From Epiperipatus broadwayi (Eukaryota > Onychophora > Udeonychophora > Euonychophora > Peripatidae): 64,000 nt of DNA. The stretch is from positions 1 to 64,000 of the forward strand of contig JAQFVV010013063.1 of NCBI GenBank assembly GCA_028023455.1. The letters are read 5' to 3'. Below, in pieces: positions 10,261 to 23,789 of the stretch. The notes beneath the pieces are model-generated. The model ran no database searches, was not told the origin of the DNA, and was given only the letters and a program-made list of their open reading frames with translations. The position numbers were made by a program, and so were the translations under genes. Within the stretch, counting starts at the first letter, position 1; each line of letters opens with the position of its first letter.

Positions 10261-13200
10261 GTATATATGCATTGGGAAAATATTTATATAATATAATTAG
10301 TTAATAGAGGTTTTACTAATGAAAAGCTATGGGCAATTAATGAATTGGATTGATTTAATAATGCGACAGAAACTGATATATGATGAATTAAAATATATTT
10401 ATTGACAATTGTTGTTGGCAAATGCACGCAGGCATTTTATTTATAAAGTAACATTATTCTAGGCCATTTAAACAATAATTGATACGTTGGCTATTATTTA
10501 ATTGCGCCAATATTATTTAATGGAAACAAATACCATACTATACAACTAATCATTACATTAACTTTTATCAGTTATGCCCTTTCATCATCAGTTCGTGTGG
10601 CTATTGTACGTGAAATCAAACCAAGTCTGGAGTGAAACTTAATAATACATCTGACTATAATAATTTTATATATCAAGTATGGGCTTATAAAGCATCCCAG
10701 ATAGCTTTAGATCGAACGGGTTTTCAAGAATGCTTCGGATCAATGCCGAAGACTGCATATTAGGGAGGGAGAATGCTATAACGATTTTACTAATATGCTA
10801 GGCACAAATAAAATATAATAATAAAGTTGCTCTGTGGATGGAAGAATAGTTTTAGGGTTTTTGTGACAAACAACAGTTTACCCAATAACCGGTCATCATG
10901 CTGCTAAACGGGAACCTTTATTTAGTTCATAAGAAGCGGGGGACTTACATGCTAATCTGGCTCGTAGCTTAGATTTACCTCCTGCACTACTCATAAGAGA
11001 AGAAGATGGGGCTGGACTTACCATGGCTCCATCTTATATATGTGTAAAAAAACAGCACAAAGAGAAAACATAAATAAATTCCACATCCGCCAAGCTGAAG
11101 GATGTTATAAATTAAATATCATATATTAAATGAACACTAGATCATCAGCTTGATCAAAAGAGCCAACTCTTCTGTAGCATGAGAAATACGATATGCTACT
11201 GACGGGAATATATATATATATATACAAACTTTACTTTATCTCGTTCAATCTCTTTAGTTATCTATAACTACTAAACTTTTAAAAGGGGGAAAAGTATATT
11301 TAATAAGGGACTTAAGAATACTTAACTAAAAAATATACTTATGATTGCCTTCCAGGCTAGTTTAATCTTTGGTAATATAATAATTAAAGGTTGAAAAGCC
11401 ACATTTTATATTTATATTAATTAATTTACTAAATAACAAAATAACAACGGGCAAAAAGGGTCACCATTATTTATAAATTTGGGTTTCGAAAAAGCGCGCT
11501 AAATGATGCTATAATAAAATAAAAATACGAGGATTTTAAATTATATCTTTAAAAACATATTCTATAATTAAATGCGCGCCATTTTGAAACATAGGCATAA
11601 TTAATAATTATTAAAATAAGCAACAGAAAGGTAAATATACTGCAGTGATTAATTTATATAGCAAAATATTAATTAACAAAGAAATTTAGCAAAAGCATTT
11701 CATTTATAGATTTCAAATACTATTTAGAAAGAGTTTACAATATTGAATTAATAAAGAAATTTGCAAAAGTATTTTATTTTATAGAATTTAAATATTATTT
11801 GGAAAACAATTTAGAAAGAGATTACAATCATATGGTTAGCTAACCTGATTTTGAAGAAATAATGATTGTTTTTGAAATTCACACAGAGCTCTGCTATTTT
11901 AGTAATATTAAAACAGTTCTCCTGTAGATGGACTGGAGATATTCGAACTGGAACGAAGGTGAGTTCTTTGGCGGCTTGTAGCATCTTCAATTTAGTTGGG
12001 AGACGATTTTAAAATGATGTTGGAACAAAAGCAAGTCCCTTTTAGCGGCGTACGGCATCTTTCATTTGGTATAAGCTTGTTGGTTGTTGCTTCGGCATTG
12101 GATGGATTGAACTTCGGCGTTCCATCATGGGAATGGCAGCAAAATTTTGCTCGACTTTAGCCGGACATGGTAAAATTAAACAATTTATAACTTGGATAGT
12201 AATAGCTCTGCAAAAGCAAGATGGAGTATATCTTCCCGCTTAAAATAAGCACTATTTGTACATTTCGACTAAACTTTAATACCTTTTTGGAATTTAGTTT
12301 GCCTTGGGACCAATTGACTTTTAATTAAACAAAATAATATAATACAATTTCTACAACAGATAACGTTTCCGAGGTGTTATATTTAATTTACTTAAAATTA
12401 TTAAAATATATAAATCATATAATTCGCTTCAGATTTCACTAATTAAATTCCTTTCTAGGTGTTATAGAATGTTAAAGCTTAGCAGAAGGAACGGTATTCT
12501 GATTTAATGATAAAGTCTTTTGTTGCAAACAAAAATCAATCAGTAAGCTAGATTTTACTTTTTACCCAGGGTGCAGTCACTAATTGATTTCTTATTTACA
12601 CAAAATTCTCATTTTTAATCACAAACGGATGATTTTTATTTTACTGAAATAAATAACTTTTAACATATTTGTTTTTACAAAATTATTTGTTTAAAAAAAA
12701 AGCAAATTTAAGGAAAATACTTTTGTTTCAATTATATATGTAAAACATTAAATCAAAAAATCGTTAAATATATTTTAAAGAAAATGTTTTACATTATATC
12801 TTCTTTATTTAAACTTATATATATATATATATATAAATCATTTTGCCATTATTCCAAGGTTTAAATTATCCATCCACATGCGAATATAATAGCGAATATA
12901 ATTAAAAATTGACTGAAAATTAATAAAACATTTATAATAATTTATGAGCATTTCTACGCTATAATTTTATCAAACCTGTCTAATTATAGCGTGTTTCATA
13001 TGTAAATGGATGATGCCATTCAAGCAGCCATGATAGCAAAGTTTTTCCCACTCGACTTATATATTACATTTTTACATATGAGATAGGTTCAAAACTAGTT
13101 CAGATGAGTAGGTCATTAGGTTGATGGTGAAATGGAATGAGATTGGAAGGTTTACGTTTCACATGACTATAGATTATTTGTATATTAAATGATACTATTT

Positions 13201-14269
13201 GTGTTTAGGGCACAATGATAAATTACTATTCTATAGTCAATCAATAATCTGTGTACTATGTTTACTATAAAATAGTTACCATGTGATTTAATTGTTTAGT
13301 TACCATCATATATGCAAGATGTAATTTTTTTTAATTTTGTGGTTATAATCAATTTGGAAGTATTCTGCAGAAATGATTAATCATATTGGTGATGGTTGCT
13401 TATTCTGATAAGAATTCTGTGATGGTAATGATTACTCTGAATTTGTCACTCTTATTTAGATACAGTATGCAATTCATAATATGAAATGTAATTAACTATG
13501 TGATTGGTGCTAAAAAAATTTTTGCTGTTAATATGACTAGTCAAAATATTGATAATCCTTTGATTGGAAAGTAATAGTTTGTTAAAAACTATTTAAAACA
13601 TTAACTTGTGTTGGATAACAAAATTATTCATGAAGACATAAATAATATTTTAATCTATTTGAGAGAAAAAAATTAAGGATGTTGTTTAGAACTTTTAGAC
13701 CAACAACCAAGTAAGCAAATTTAAACTTTAGTTTAGTGGATCATAATAAGTATATAAAATTTTTTAGTTAGATAACCTTTATTAGAAGGAAGTCATAAAA
13801 TCTTATTGTAATCTTTTCCATGTCTTTTCATTATAAGTGCAATAATTAGTGCATAGAAGGATAATACTGAATATTTGCATATGGCTATCTTAAAAAATAC
13901 CAATCTTGTTGCATATATTGAGATCAGCATACATTAACTATGAAGAATTCTGAGCAAATAAAAATTGTGAATAGTTGTAAATGTATCCATTGTTATAATT
14001 TTAAATTCTGTTTGTATTACTTTAAAAATTGAGTTTTGATATTTTATGTCAACATAAATCTTTAAATTTTAATATTATATGTGTTTTTTTTTTTTTGAGA
14101 ATTTTAGGACAAAACTCTCTTTAGCATAATAAAATGTTATCAAATAATGATATTGTTCTAGATTTACACATTTCCATTACCAATTCTTTTCATTTTATTC
14201 TAGTCACTATTAAAAAAATTAAATAGTCAATGGATACTTATAATACACTTTAAACTTATATGGAAGAAG
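10261..14269. other. AT-rich stretch without a recognised gene
   Basis: It is mostly AT-rich, with two less AT-rich islands. At 10690-11060 the minus strand has a protein-like stretch of about 42 codons from an ATG at about 11025 (serine/alanine-rich, then a basic KLRAR segment) ending at two stops near 10900; family unknown. At 11930-12170 a segment beginning GGAACGAAGG (11950) is imperfectly repeated 72 bp later (12022). Short hairpins occur, such as CGCTATAATT at 12957-12966 with its complement at 12982-12991. (TA)n occurs near 11205-11224 and 12815-12835. Confidence 0.5.
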
Positions 14270-14516
14270 TTAATGTAATGAATGCAAATTTATGCAAATC
14301 ACCATCCTGTTCATTTTCTAGATATTGTAAAGCAGGCATCTGTTCGATTGATGGTGTTTGGATCATTTGCAATAAAATACACTTCTTTTAGTTTTCTTTT
14401 GATGTCATTTCTTTCTTTGCAAGCAATTTCAGTGGTATATGGTTCAAATTTATGATTAAATACTTTTTGATGTTCTGCAAATATTGAATTGCCTTTATTT
14501 TTGTTTACCACTCTAT

Positions 14517-14587
<71 letters not shown>

Positions 14588-14722
14588 TGTGCTACTCTAT
14601 TGTTTCTGTAGCCTGAGTTTCACCATAATATATTGCCTTACAGCCAGATTGAGGGCAAGTAATCTTATACACAACTTGGGAGGCTCGATCTGGTTCTATT
14701 TTGTCCTTTGTGTTGTTGATCA
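14270..14722 (-). pseudogene. Penelope-like element C-terminal GIY-YIG endonuclease, interrupted by (TA)n
   Basis: Reading down from about 14722, VVYKITCPQSGC then YYGETQ gives the GIY-YIG core with the cysteine arrangement of Penelope-like endonucleases. After the microsatellite the frame resumes as AEHQKVFNHKFE (about 14480-14445), CKERNDIKRKLKEV (about 14420-14380) and PNTINRTDACF (about 14350). This matches the conserved end of Penelope proteins, where E/R/K-rich residues precede N-rich residues. The (TA)n run sits between the YIG-like and AEH motifs. The RT portion is missing upstream because the inverted second copy begins there. Confidence 0.7.
14520..14585. repeat. (TA)n microsatellite inside a Penelope-like endonuclease
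   Basis: About 31 TA units lie between two conserved blocks of the minus-strand GIY-YIG remnant, so the repeat expanded within former coding sequence. Confidence 0.95.
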
Positions 14723-14728
14723 TTCTAT

Positions 14729-14935
14729 TTGCAGAACATCAAAAAGCATTTAATCATAAATTTGAATCTTCTAGTGCTGAAATTGTTTGCAAAGAAAGAA
14801 ATGGCACCAAAAGAAATATTAAAAAAGTGTATTTAATCAATTGAAGGGATGCCTGTTTTACAATATATAGAAAATGGACAGGATAATGATTTGCATAAAT
14901 TTGCAATCATTACATTTAATACATAATAATGGTTA
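14729..14935 (+). pseudogene. Second Penelope-like C-terminal fragment, inverted to the first
   Basis: The plus strand reads AEHQKAFNHKFE, then EIVCKERNGTKRNIKKVY, a lesion, then RDACFTIYRKWTG, closely matching the minus-strand copy at 14270-14510. The two fragments therefore diverge from a common centre near 14725 (head to head). Inverted partial copies are a known feature of Penelope insertions. It has a small deletion relative to the partner. Confidence 0.7.
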
Positions 14936-16089
14936 TGAATATAAAGTAAACATGCTCCAAAAGCATTAAGCTAAACTTTGTTGTTTGTAAATTTTTTTAT
15001 TAAGTTCACCTATATATGTTTAAAGTCTATTATAAGTATTACAATCAATTGGCAAAGTAAATTATTCATTACATAAACAATGGATATAAGATGATAAAAT
15101 GCTACAATATGCCATCCCAGACTAATGCCTGAATTTTGCTTTTATTAGTGAGAATCTGATCTCCACTGATTACTCAAAGTTATAATAGATGGCTGTTCAT
15201 CGAAGTATGAGAGAGCAAAAGAATTATATAATATCACTGTTATAGATTTTATTATTGATTGGTGAATTTTGAGAATTGTATAGTTTGATTTTATTTTTAA
15301 TATTTTTGCTCAAATTTTATTAGTTGCCTGCTAAGTTTAACTTTAAAATGTTTACTGGCACACAAAATAGAAAAAAACCCCATAAAATTGACATTTCCTT
15401 AATACACTTCATTAATGCCACATTGCTGTTTTAGTAATTTGAATTAAGGAGTTTGTGGAAACTTAAAAATCTTTAATTTTTGATTAAAAATGTAAGGCGT
15501 TCCATTAATTGCTAATTATAAATATCCATTCCAAATTATTCTGATTTATAGTATTCAAATTTTTTAATAAGTGGATATTAAACTGATGTAAAACAAGCAT
15601 AACACTTTTGTAGCTAATAGTGAAACTTTTATGTAAATAATCACAAACTATAAATATAAAAATAACATATTATATTTCTCTTTAATTTTAAATGGAAAAA
15701 TTTATTATCATGACTACAGTTAATGTTTCAGACTAACCTCATTGACCATCTTCAAAATTAATTTTAAAAAAATTATTAAGAAAGTAGATTCAAATTTCTT
15801 ACATAATATATGATAATATAGTCATTGAAATATATTTATATATAGGAGTTTTTCAGTATTATGTGCTGATGAAATCCAGTTAGAATACTAGAATGTGGTA
15901 AATGGAACCAAATATGAAATGCTAAAAGGGAGCTTACTTTTTATGTCAAAGGCATCAATTATATTATACAATTGTGTTAAAAATAATTTAGTGTTAGAGA
16001 TATTGATATAAAGAAAAGGAAATTGGCATATAATAAATAATCAATTTCCACATGAATATCAGATAACAATTACAGCAACAAATTAAGTA
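14936..16089. other. AT-rich spacer between Penelope-like elements
   Basis: No open frame or repeat that I can support. Short A/T homopolymers only. Confidence 0.6.
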
Positions 16090-18140
16090 TAAATACAATA
16101 TTTATTAACTGCTAAGTCAGGCTCTTCAAATGTCATTAACTTATTGGGAAATAAACTTATCTTCACAGAGTTCATTATTACAGCTTAGTCCATGTTTTGT
16201 AAGAGAAGCATGGTCAATCCCCAAATAAAATTATTGACAGTTGTTGAATGTATATTGGACAAATGTGCAAATAAACATTCGTTCATAAAAAAATTCTAAT
16301 TTTTTATTTAATTACTGTCATGCCACCTTTTCCAATAAGTGCTGGAATAATAAAGTTAACAATCTTAAGGAATTTTTAACAATAACAACTACCTCAAGGG
16401 AAGTAAGAATAATCATTTTGTGTTTCTAATGAAGTCAGTTTACACCAAGAAAATTCAACAACAAATTTCCCTACTTAAGTCTGTGTACACTCTCAGTTAT
16501 AACTTTAAAAGACAAAAAGTGTTTGCACATTTTGACTACTTAAAAATTTACCTGTCCACAGCTATCATTTTTCACCTATTCACTAACATAAAGCTTCATA
16601 AGAAGAACCATTCATTTGGACTCATGATTGATTTCAGTGGTGCTTAATATATAACTATAGTACAAAAATGATTACAAAATGGACCTAATCCAAATTCAGT
16701 TTCAGTCCTCTGACAATTAAGTCATTCTTTGACTTTGTCAACATCATTAAAAATTTAAACATTGACAGAGAATTTAGAATGGCTTCTTTTGACATAACTG
16801 AGCTTTATGGGTCCATAAATATAGTCTGCACAGCATATTAAAACAAAGTGCAATCAATGATAAGAGAATACAATTTTGTAATGGAAATGTTGCAGTGGAT
16901 CAATGATAATATGCTAGCCACATTTGGGGATAAACTTTTATCATGACTACAAATAGGTTCACAGGTTTATTCATTACCAGCATAATATGCAGTCTAACTA
17001 TGGTCTCCATTAAAAAAACTATTATCCAACCCACTTTGAACACTCACACAGATGTGATTTACACCAGGCATGTCAATGATGTCTTTGTTTGTGCTCCCCT
17101 AACCTTATCCTAGAAATGCTCAACAAGCTCAAACAGTTCCCTGAAATAAAGTGGACAATAAAGGATGAAGACAATCACCAATTTACCACATACCTTGATT
17201 TAAGATTGATTTGACAGAAACACACAATCAGTTACTCAATGATTGTCAAACCTCTCATTGTTAGGGATTGTTTACACTCTTGTTCTAAAGTGTTTTTCCT
17301 ATACAAAATTGCTGGATTTAAAGCCTTTATTTATGAACTCTAGGCTTTGTAAATTTTGGACTGACACACATACAAAAAATTTAGAATCTTACAAGAAGGA
17401 TTTAATTAAAGTTGGATATTGTGCCATCATTCTTGATAAACATATTAAAAAATTCAAATATAGACACAAATATAATAGACCTCCCAATTTTAAATCATGG
17501 ATTGATATGCCATTCACTCAAAATTAAAATCCAATTTTAAACAAAGATTTTAACATTAGTTTCAGATGCCCTTATCATCAAATAGGCTCATTAATAATTC
17601 TACAGACAAAATCAATCATGATGACAAAGCTCAACTTGTGAATTCCTTGAACTGCCAGTTTTGTAATGGCAGATACTATAATCAAACTCATGCTAATTTG
17701 AAATCAAGAATTTCTCAACATGTCCACTTGTATAATACAAAAAAGTTTTACATTTTTTGTAGTTCATTACTTGGTGACCATGAAAAGAATATTGGTAACT
17801 TTTTTAAACTTGCCAACTCTAAAATCATTTGTCTTGAACGCAACAACTGAAAATGAAAATTTTTTGGTATATTATAAATTCTTTAAATGCCATTATTATA
17901 AAGGCTAATAGTGTTTCTCTTAGTAAATACTGTTTACTTAATTTGATGGCTTGATTTACATATACTCATATTTACACATGCAAATATGCAAATTTATTAA
18001 AACTTATGACAACTTTAACTCATCTTTGTATAAATTTGGGAATGCCAACCCTTTCTTGCTAATCCTCTATGCCAGTCATGCTTTGACAAAAATACTCTGT
18101 ATCAAAAGCCTGGCTTAGCAGTTAATAAATATTATATTTA
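16090..18140 (+). mobile_element. Penelope-like retroelement flanked by inverted repeats
   Basis: The element is about 2.05 kb. The 37-bp segment at 16090-16126 is the inverted complement of 18104-18140 with few mismatches; the shared core is TTTATTAACTGCTAAG. Between them lie decayed RT and GIY-YIG coding segments in Penelope order. Penelope elements carry terminal repeats that can be partly inverted, which agrees with these flanks. The element is dead. Confidence 0.7.
16640..17910 (+). pseudogene. Penelope-like reverse transcriptase and GIY-YIG endonuclease remnant
   Basis: In order: FDFVNIIKNLNI (about 16730-16765); ASFDITELYGSINI (about 16782-16822), the Penelope form of RT motif A; IYTRHVNDVF (17057-17086), motif C, where the expected VDD reads VND so the first catalytic aspartate is replaced; then FPEIKWTIKDEDN and TTYLDL (to about 17205). 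A 94-codon open piece (17243-17527) covers the thumb/linker with DLIKVGYC and a basic patch. The next open piece (17566-17850) has LNCQFCNGRYYNQT and LKSRISQHV (about 17645-17725), the cysteine pair and YIG-like core of the endonuclease. The frame is broken by a stop near 17527 and several upstream frameshifts. Host and element regulation cannot be read here. Confidence 0.75.
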
Positions 18141-21100
18141 TATTTCATTTTGTTGTAATTATTATCTACATACTTGGGTGGGAATTGCATACTTATTAGA
18201 TATTGATATAAAACAGATTTTCCTAAATTATTGGTTTTAGGTCTTTAGTGGTGTAATAAAGTTTTATATAATCAAGATTGCAAGTTATTTTTTCATCATG
18301 AGTTTTCTGGAATTTGTTTCCATATTTTAAGCAATAAATAACCTGTATGAGAAGACCAATATGTGAACATTAATGAATAAACCAAGTTTTTCAAGCTGTC
18401 AAAGATATTTATCTATATATCACAATGGGTTGGGCATCTTTTTGTTAATTTATTTAATATTTATAGAGATGTTAGAAGAAATTAAATAATTAAAAAGTCT
18501 CCACTATGCATCTAATTTAAGGAAATATTGTTTTTAAACATGCTTATCACAAACTACATGTATAACTTATAAAAATAAAGAAAAATGAATTATTATGTAT
18601 TAAAAATTTCTTAAATGTTTAAAATATTTTTTTTAAAAAAGAAATTAATGTGTTAAAAAATAAATTTATAAAAAAATATTTTGTTTCTTTGTTATTTTTA
18701 AAATTAGATTTGAAAATTAAAATATTTTTTTTGCAAAATTATAAAATATTAATAGAAAAAAATAATAATGTGAATGCAGGTTAATTATCAGACAATAAGA
18801 TAGTATTCTGTTGTTGTTATAGGAATTTTAATTGTTACTAGATAACAAAAAAAAGTAGAGTTCATATCAGCCATAGGTATTTGTTTTACCAGTTTTGTAT
18901 TGCTCACAGATTAGTAGCTATAAAAGTGATTTATGGCCACCTCTATTAAAAATTATTTACTATGATGAGTACTTATTACATTTGTCTAAAAATGTAGTAT
19001 AAAGCCTGAATACAGAAAATAAATACTCAGTTATCTCTATATCATTGTCATATTTATTTGTGATGTAACAAAACCCAATAATTGTATAAAGTAAAGAAAT
19101 AAACAATGAATTACAAGAGGAATATATGAAGGAAGTAGAATCTGCACACATATTGAACATTTACTGAGCACAATTAAAGAAAATTGTGTCAGAATAATCT
19201 ACTAGCTTCTGTCATGATTACTCAAAGCTAAGGAAATATATAAATAACGATTGGAGATCTTAAAGCACATATGTAACAACCATTTGCTTTTTATCTCTGC
19301 AAGCTACAATAAAGGAAACTTAATGTGATTCAAAAATCTTCAAGTTTTAAAATTCATACATTTATAAATAAAATCACTATATCATGATACTATGTAAATA
19401 TTGTCCAAGGAACTCAATCATCAGTGAAAAGCTACTATTTTAAATGCAAAAAAAATAAATAAATACATTAAAAAAAAAATCACATATATTTGAGCTCAAC
19501 TAGAGACATAGTGAGAAATTTTGGTAACTATAGCCAGGAAAAAAAATTTGTGGTATTCTAAAAAAAGCTCGGATATTTTTATACTTTTTATTTCAATAGA
19601 ATAACACATTTTAATTGAAACAATTTTAATTAATAATATATATATATATTCATCTTAATATAAAAATTGCTTAAAAAAACTAAAGTATTATTTTGAATTT
19701 ATCACATGACTAGAAATACAGCATAACTATAAGCATAGTGTGGAGAAGTGCAGTATTATTACAATTATAATAAAATTCAGCAAAAAATACTTAGAAAGGT
19801 GGGAAGCATTTTACAAATATATTTTACATGCAAATATTAGATAATTAATTACTGCCATATTTTTTCCAACTCTTAAAAATATAAAAATGTATATCAAAAA
19901 TATTTTTTATGTCTCTAATATTTTCAATTTTTTTAAAAAAAAATTAATAACATATTTCACAGTTAGAGATGTAAATTTTTGCATTTATGTAAAATTAGCA
20001 TCTATGACTAAAAATACATTGGCCATAGCTTCATTACATGCCTGAGTTCAATTGACAAATAAAACTAACAAAAAGTTTGGTAAGATTATTTTAAATAATT
20101 TTATAATAAAAAAATATTGGCAAAAGCCATATTTTCTGTTCACATTAAAGTTTAAGTTACTGATATTTTTATCATTATTATTATTATTACATGTTATAAA
20201 AATTTGTTATTGTTATTATTAACTGTGGTACTGGAAATCAATCAAGTTTGGGAGAAAATTAAAGATGCTGATTGATTTCTCAGATTCACATTGTATAATT
20301 TTTCTTTTTGTTGTTTATATTGTACCAGTCAAATCAGTCTGATCACTTAACAAGATTCAAATTCTAAGCAAAAGTGCCTAGAATCCAATCATGCTCAAGA
20401 TACACACATCTGTAGCAATCCTGAATTCTAACTTATTCACCTACCCAATGAACAATAATACCAATAATACAGCACAATTGTTTTAATTCCAGGCCCAGAA
20501 GCAAAGAAGTAGAGCATAAGATCAGACTGATGATGATGATTAAGATAAGTGTAGCCCAGGAATTACATTTATAAAAGATATTTATTAATGCTACATTATT
20601 AGCTAAAGAAAATAATTCTAAATATTAATTAGAAAATAATAATTCAAAACAAACCAGGATTTATATGAAATATATATTTAATAAAATATTGAGAAAACGC
20701 ATATATATGTTACAAAAGATTTCACGCTTGGAATGATATTGTCTATTTACAAAACTTGGGATTTGTTTTTATAAAATCATTTTTACATTAATTATTTAAC
20801 GAATATAATTTGATGGAGTGTATTATAACTTGTGCAGAGTTAATATGCCAATTTAATAAAATTTTACTAACAGAACATTGTGGATGCCTAAAATAAATAT
20901 AAAAGATTGTGACAGGTTTAGTAGTAAATGATTTGATAAGCAGGCAAAAATATACAATTTTAATCATTTATCTATCTTATGAAAATCATTATATATACTT
21001 TTATTGGCATTTTTTGGAAAAAAACATCTTTGGAACTTATAAAAAAGAAACAAACAATGTGCTACATTTACGAGAATACATGATGGAATCATTAATATAA

Positions 21101-21289
21101 ATTGATTTATGTCTATGGGAATCAATTAGTATTTTAAAAGAATGCAGTTTTAAAATCAACATACTGACTAAATAGCATGTTGGTGCATTTCATAAATGAA
21201 TCATTATTTCCAATACCTAATGAAAGGTCAAATAGGCATAAATCCATTAACTAAAACAATAATGATGCTAGCATGTCATTTTAGAGAAA
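18141..21289. other. AT-rich stretch without a recognised gene
   Basis: No coding segment has family resemblance. It contains poly(A)/poly(T) tracts and (TA)n near 19637-19650. At 20530-20547 a GATGATGATGATT tail sits next to a less AT-rich stretch (20490-20530) and could be the 3' end of a truncated LINE. Confidence 0.5.
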
Positions 21290-21600
21290 TATGGATCTTA
21301 TGTTACTTTGAATACTTGAGGATGAATGAGGGTTGATACGTCTGCCATTTTGATGGAATGGTATCGAATGGAGAGGTTTGGTTTGAATGTCCAGAGCCAG
21401 CTGTATGGAACTTCTGCAACACAATCAGAACCCTATAAGCCTCGCATTCCTCAGGGAGTAGGGTGAACCCCTGATTACGAACGATTTTGAGAACTAGTAG
21501 AAGGGGAGATTTGGATTTGCGAAGTCCCCAATGACAAAGCAATAAAGAAAATCTATGTGGAAGTACCATAAAAGAAAGGAAAGATTGGCCAGCTGCATTA
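21290..21600 (-). other. GC-richer island with an unassigned open frame
   Basis: This segment is clearly less AT-rich than its neighbours. The minus strand is open for 88 codons (21569-21303): leucine-rich at the N-terminus, then serine/threonine-rich, with no domain that I recognise. A second minus-strand frame begins ATGGCAGACG near 21345 and runs about 16 codons. It could be an exon, an LTR or part of an unknown element. Confidence 0.3.
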
Positions 21601-23743
21601 TCCCTTTGCGATAAACTTAATATATTATATTACAAAGCCTGTAAATGGTTTGACTTCTGCGCAATGATACATTTAAATAACGAATCATTCAGCAAATTAT
21701 AATGGAAAATAATTCTTTTAACTATGACATTAAACTAACAAAATTTATATTTAATTTCAATTCCTATATACATTTTACTAATAAAATTAGTTCTCCAGGC
21801 AACAGCAAGAAAAGGTGGAATAATTATATTAAGATTCATGATCTTTTAATATAAAAATTTGAAGACAAATTCAAATAATAAAGTAAAATATGCATCCACA
21901 ATAAAATATTTTTGATAAAAATGTGAATAACAGATTTAGATATAAACTCAATCTAGTGAGCGATTTCAATTTTAAATAAACAAAACTTTATTGATAGATT
22001 TTAAATGACACCCCCGCTTCTTTCCAAATTAAACAATTATTTCCTCCCCTTTTTAAACTAGCAAGTTTGGATATTCTTTGGCATATTAAAGAAAATAAAT
22101 TATATATATACATTAAACAAAATAAGTTAAACATTTAATAGAGCTGCACAAAGCTATATAACATAAATAAGCGTGAAAGGGCATAGTTAGAATTACATTA
22201 TATTAGTAAAGGATTACAGAGAGAGAGAGAGAGAATTTAAGAGAATAATTAATAGAAACTTATAAATGAATATATGAATTAAAATACAAAGGTTGAACTA
22301 CATATTACAAAAGGATTTACTTATTAAGGCAGTTCTACATTAAGTGAGGTTATGCAGAATAAGCAGTCAATCAGTTGGATCAGCAGTCAGAAAAGCAATC
22401 ACATGGTCATCTTGTATGGCCGGTCAAATAGATGGAGCTTGACAGCATCAGGTAGACAGTCTAAGTCCCGAAGAAAATTGATTTTTTTTACTCACAGTTC
22501 ATAGCACCAAACTTCTGTTGACTTCTTAAAATTTTAAGGTCTTGAATGAAAATTTATTTTACTGGAAGACATTCTCACAGAATTTTCTAAGGAACTCAAA
22601 GTAACTCAAAATAACTCAAAGTAAAAACTGAAAGTAACTAACTGAAAAGTAACCAAGTTTAATGATTAACTCAAAATAACTAAATTGACTTCTTTTGTTC
22701 TATGGGCTCTTTTTATAACCCTTTAATCCCCTAAGAATACAATCTCAGTTGCCCACAGCTATCTCTGCAATCTCTTGATTAAATAAAAAACATTTAATTA
22801 GTAAAAAAATTTTAAAACAGATAAGGCTTGAAATACCATTTTAGACATTTTTAAAGATTTGCAAACAACTAACAAAAGAATTGCTTATGATTTTAATTAA
22901 GATTTATAATTTTAATTAATGAAAACAATCTGACTATAGATAAAGATAATTTCAGTATTTCAAGCCTTCCCCATTTTACTTTGTTTTTACATTCCAACAC
23001 TTTAATTAAAAAGATTTACAAGTATATAAAAAGATTTACAATTATATAAAGAAAACGTCTCATTTTCAGCAATAAATATTAATAAAATTATTGCTTCATT
23101 CATATATATATATATATGCATCATGGACATTACTTTACTAAATATTTTTAATTTTATGAATTTTTTGGATCATTATGCATAGTGTATGGGTGAATGGCAT
23201 ATATCTACGGCGAGGTCTGAATTGCAGGCCCCGCAGGAGGTTACTGTAGATGGTGAAGCATAAAACTAGATGATGATGAGCCATCGACTGCTTCAATATT
23301 TTATTTACTAATTGTAGAAATACTGTATATAAAAGATGTTAAGTTGCTTATAATTTGTTGTTATTGTTGTAAATAAATCGATTGTTATTATTTAAAAAAA
23401 CATTGCTTTCTTATTAATTTCTCATAACAGACAAGTATTTTATTTAAATATCTAGAATAAAATATATTTTAATTTAGCATTTCTAACAAAATTAATTACA
23501 AATCCTAACTATAAAATAATATATATATATGGAATGGATGATGATCAGGAAATATGACTGAATCTGCATAAAGATTTGTACTAAATATAAGCTTCAGTCT
23601 GGTTATTATTATAATTAAATAGAACAAAATTTGAGGATATGATCACTCCACCTTGTTCACAGTTACCTTCTGGTCATTGATGAACAAGTAATCATTCCCC
23701 TAGAATAATTTCCATAATAATAATAATAAGTAAAGACTAAGCA

Positions 23744-23789
<46 letters not shown>

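Noticed and set aside
14484-14753. 89-codon plus-strand frame with a poly-IY tract
   Set aside because: The tract is the (TA)n microsatellite and the flanks are Penelope-like sequence read in the wrong strand.
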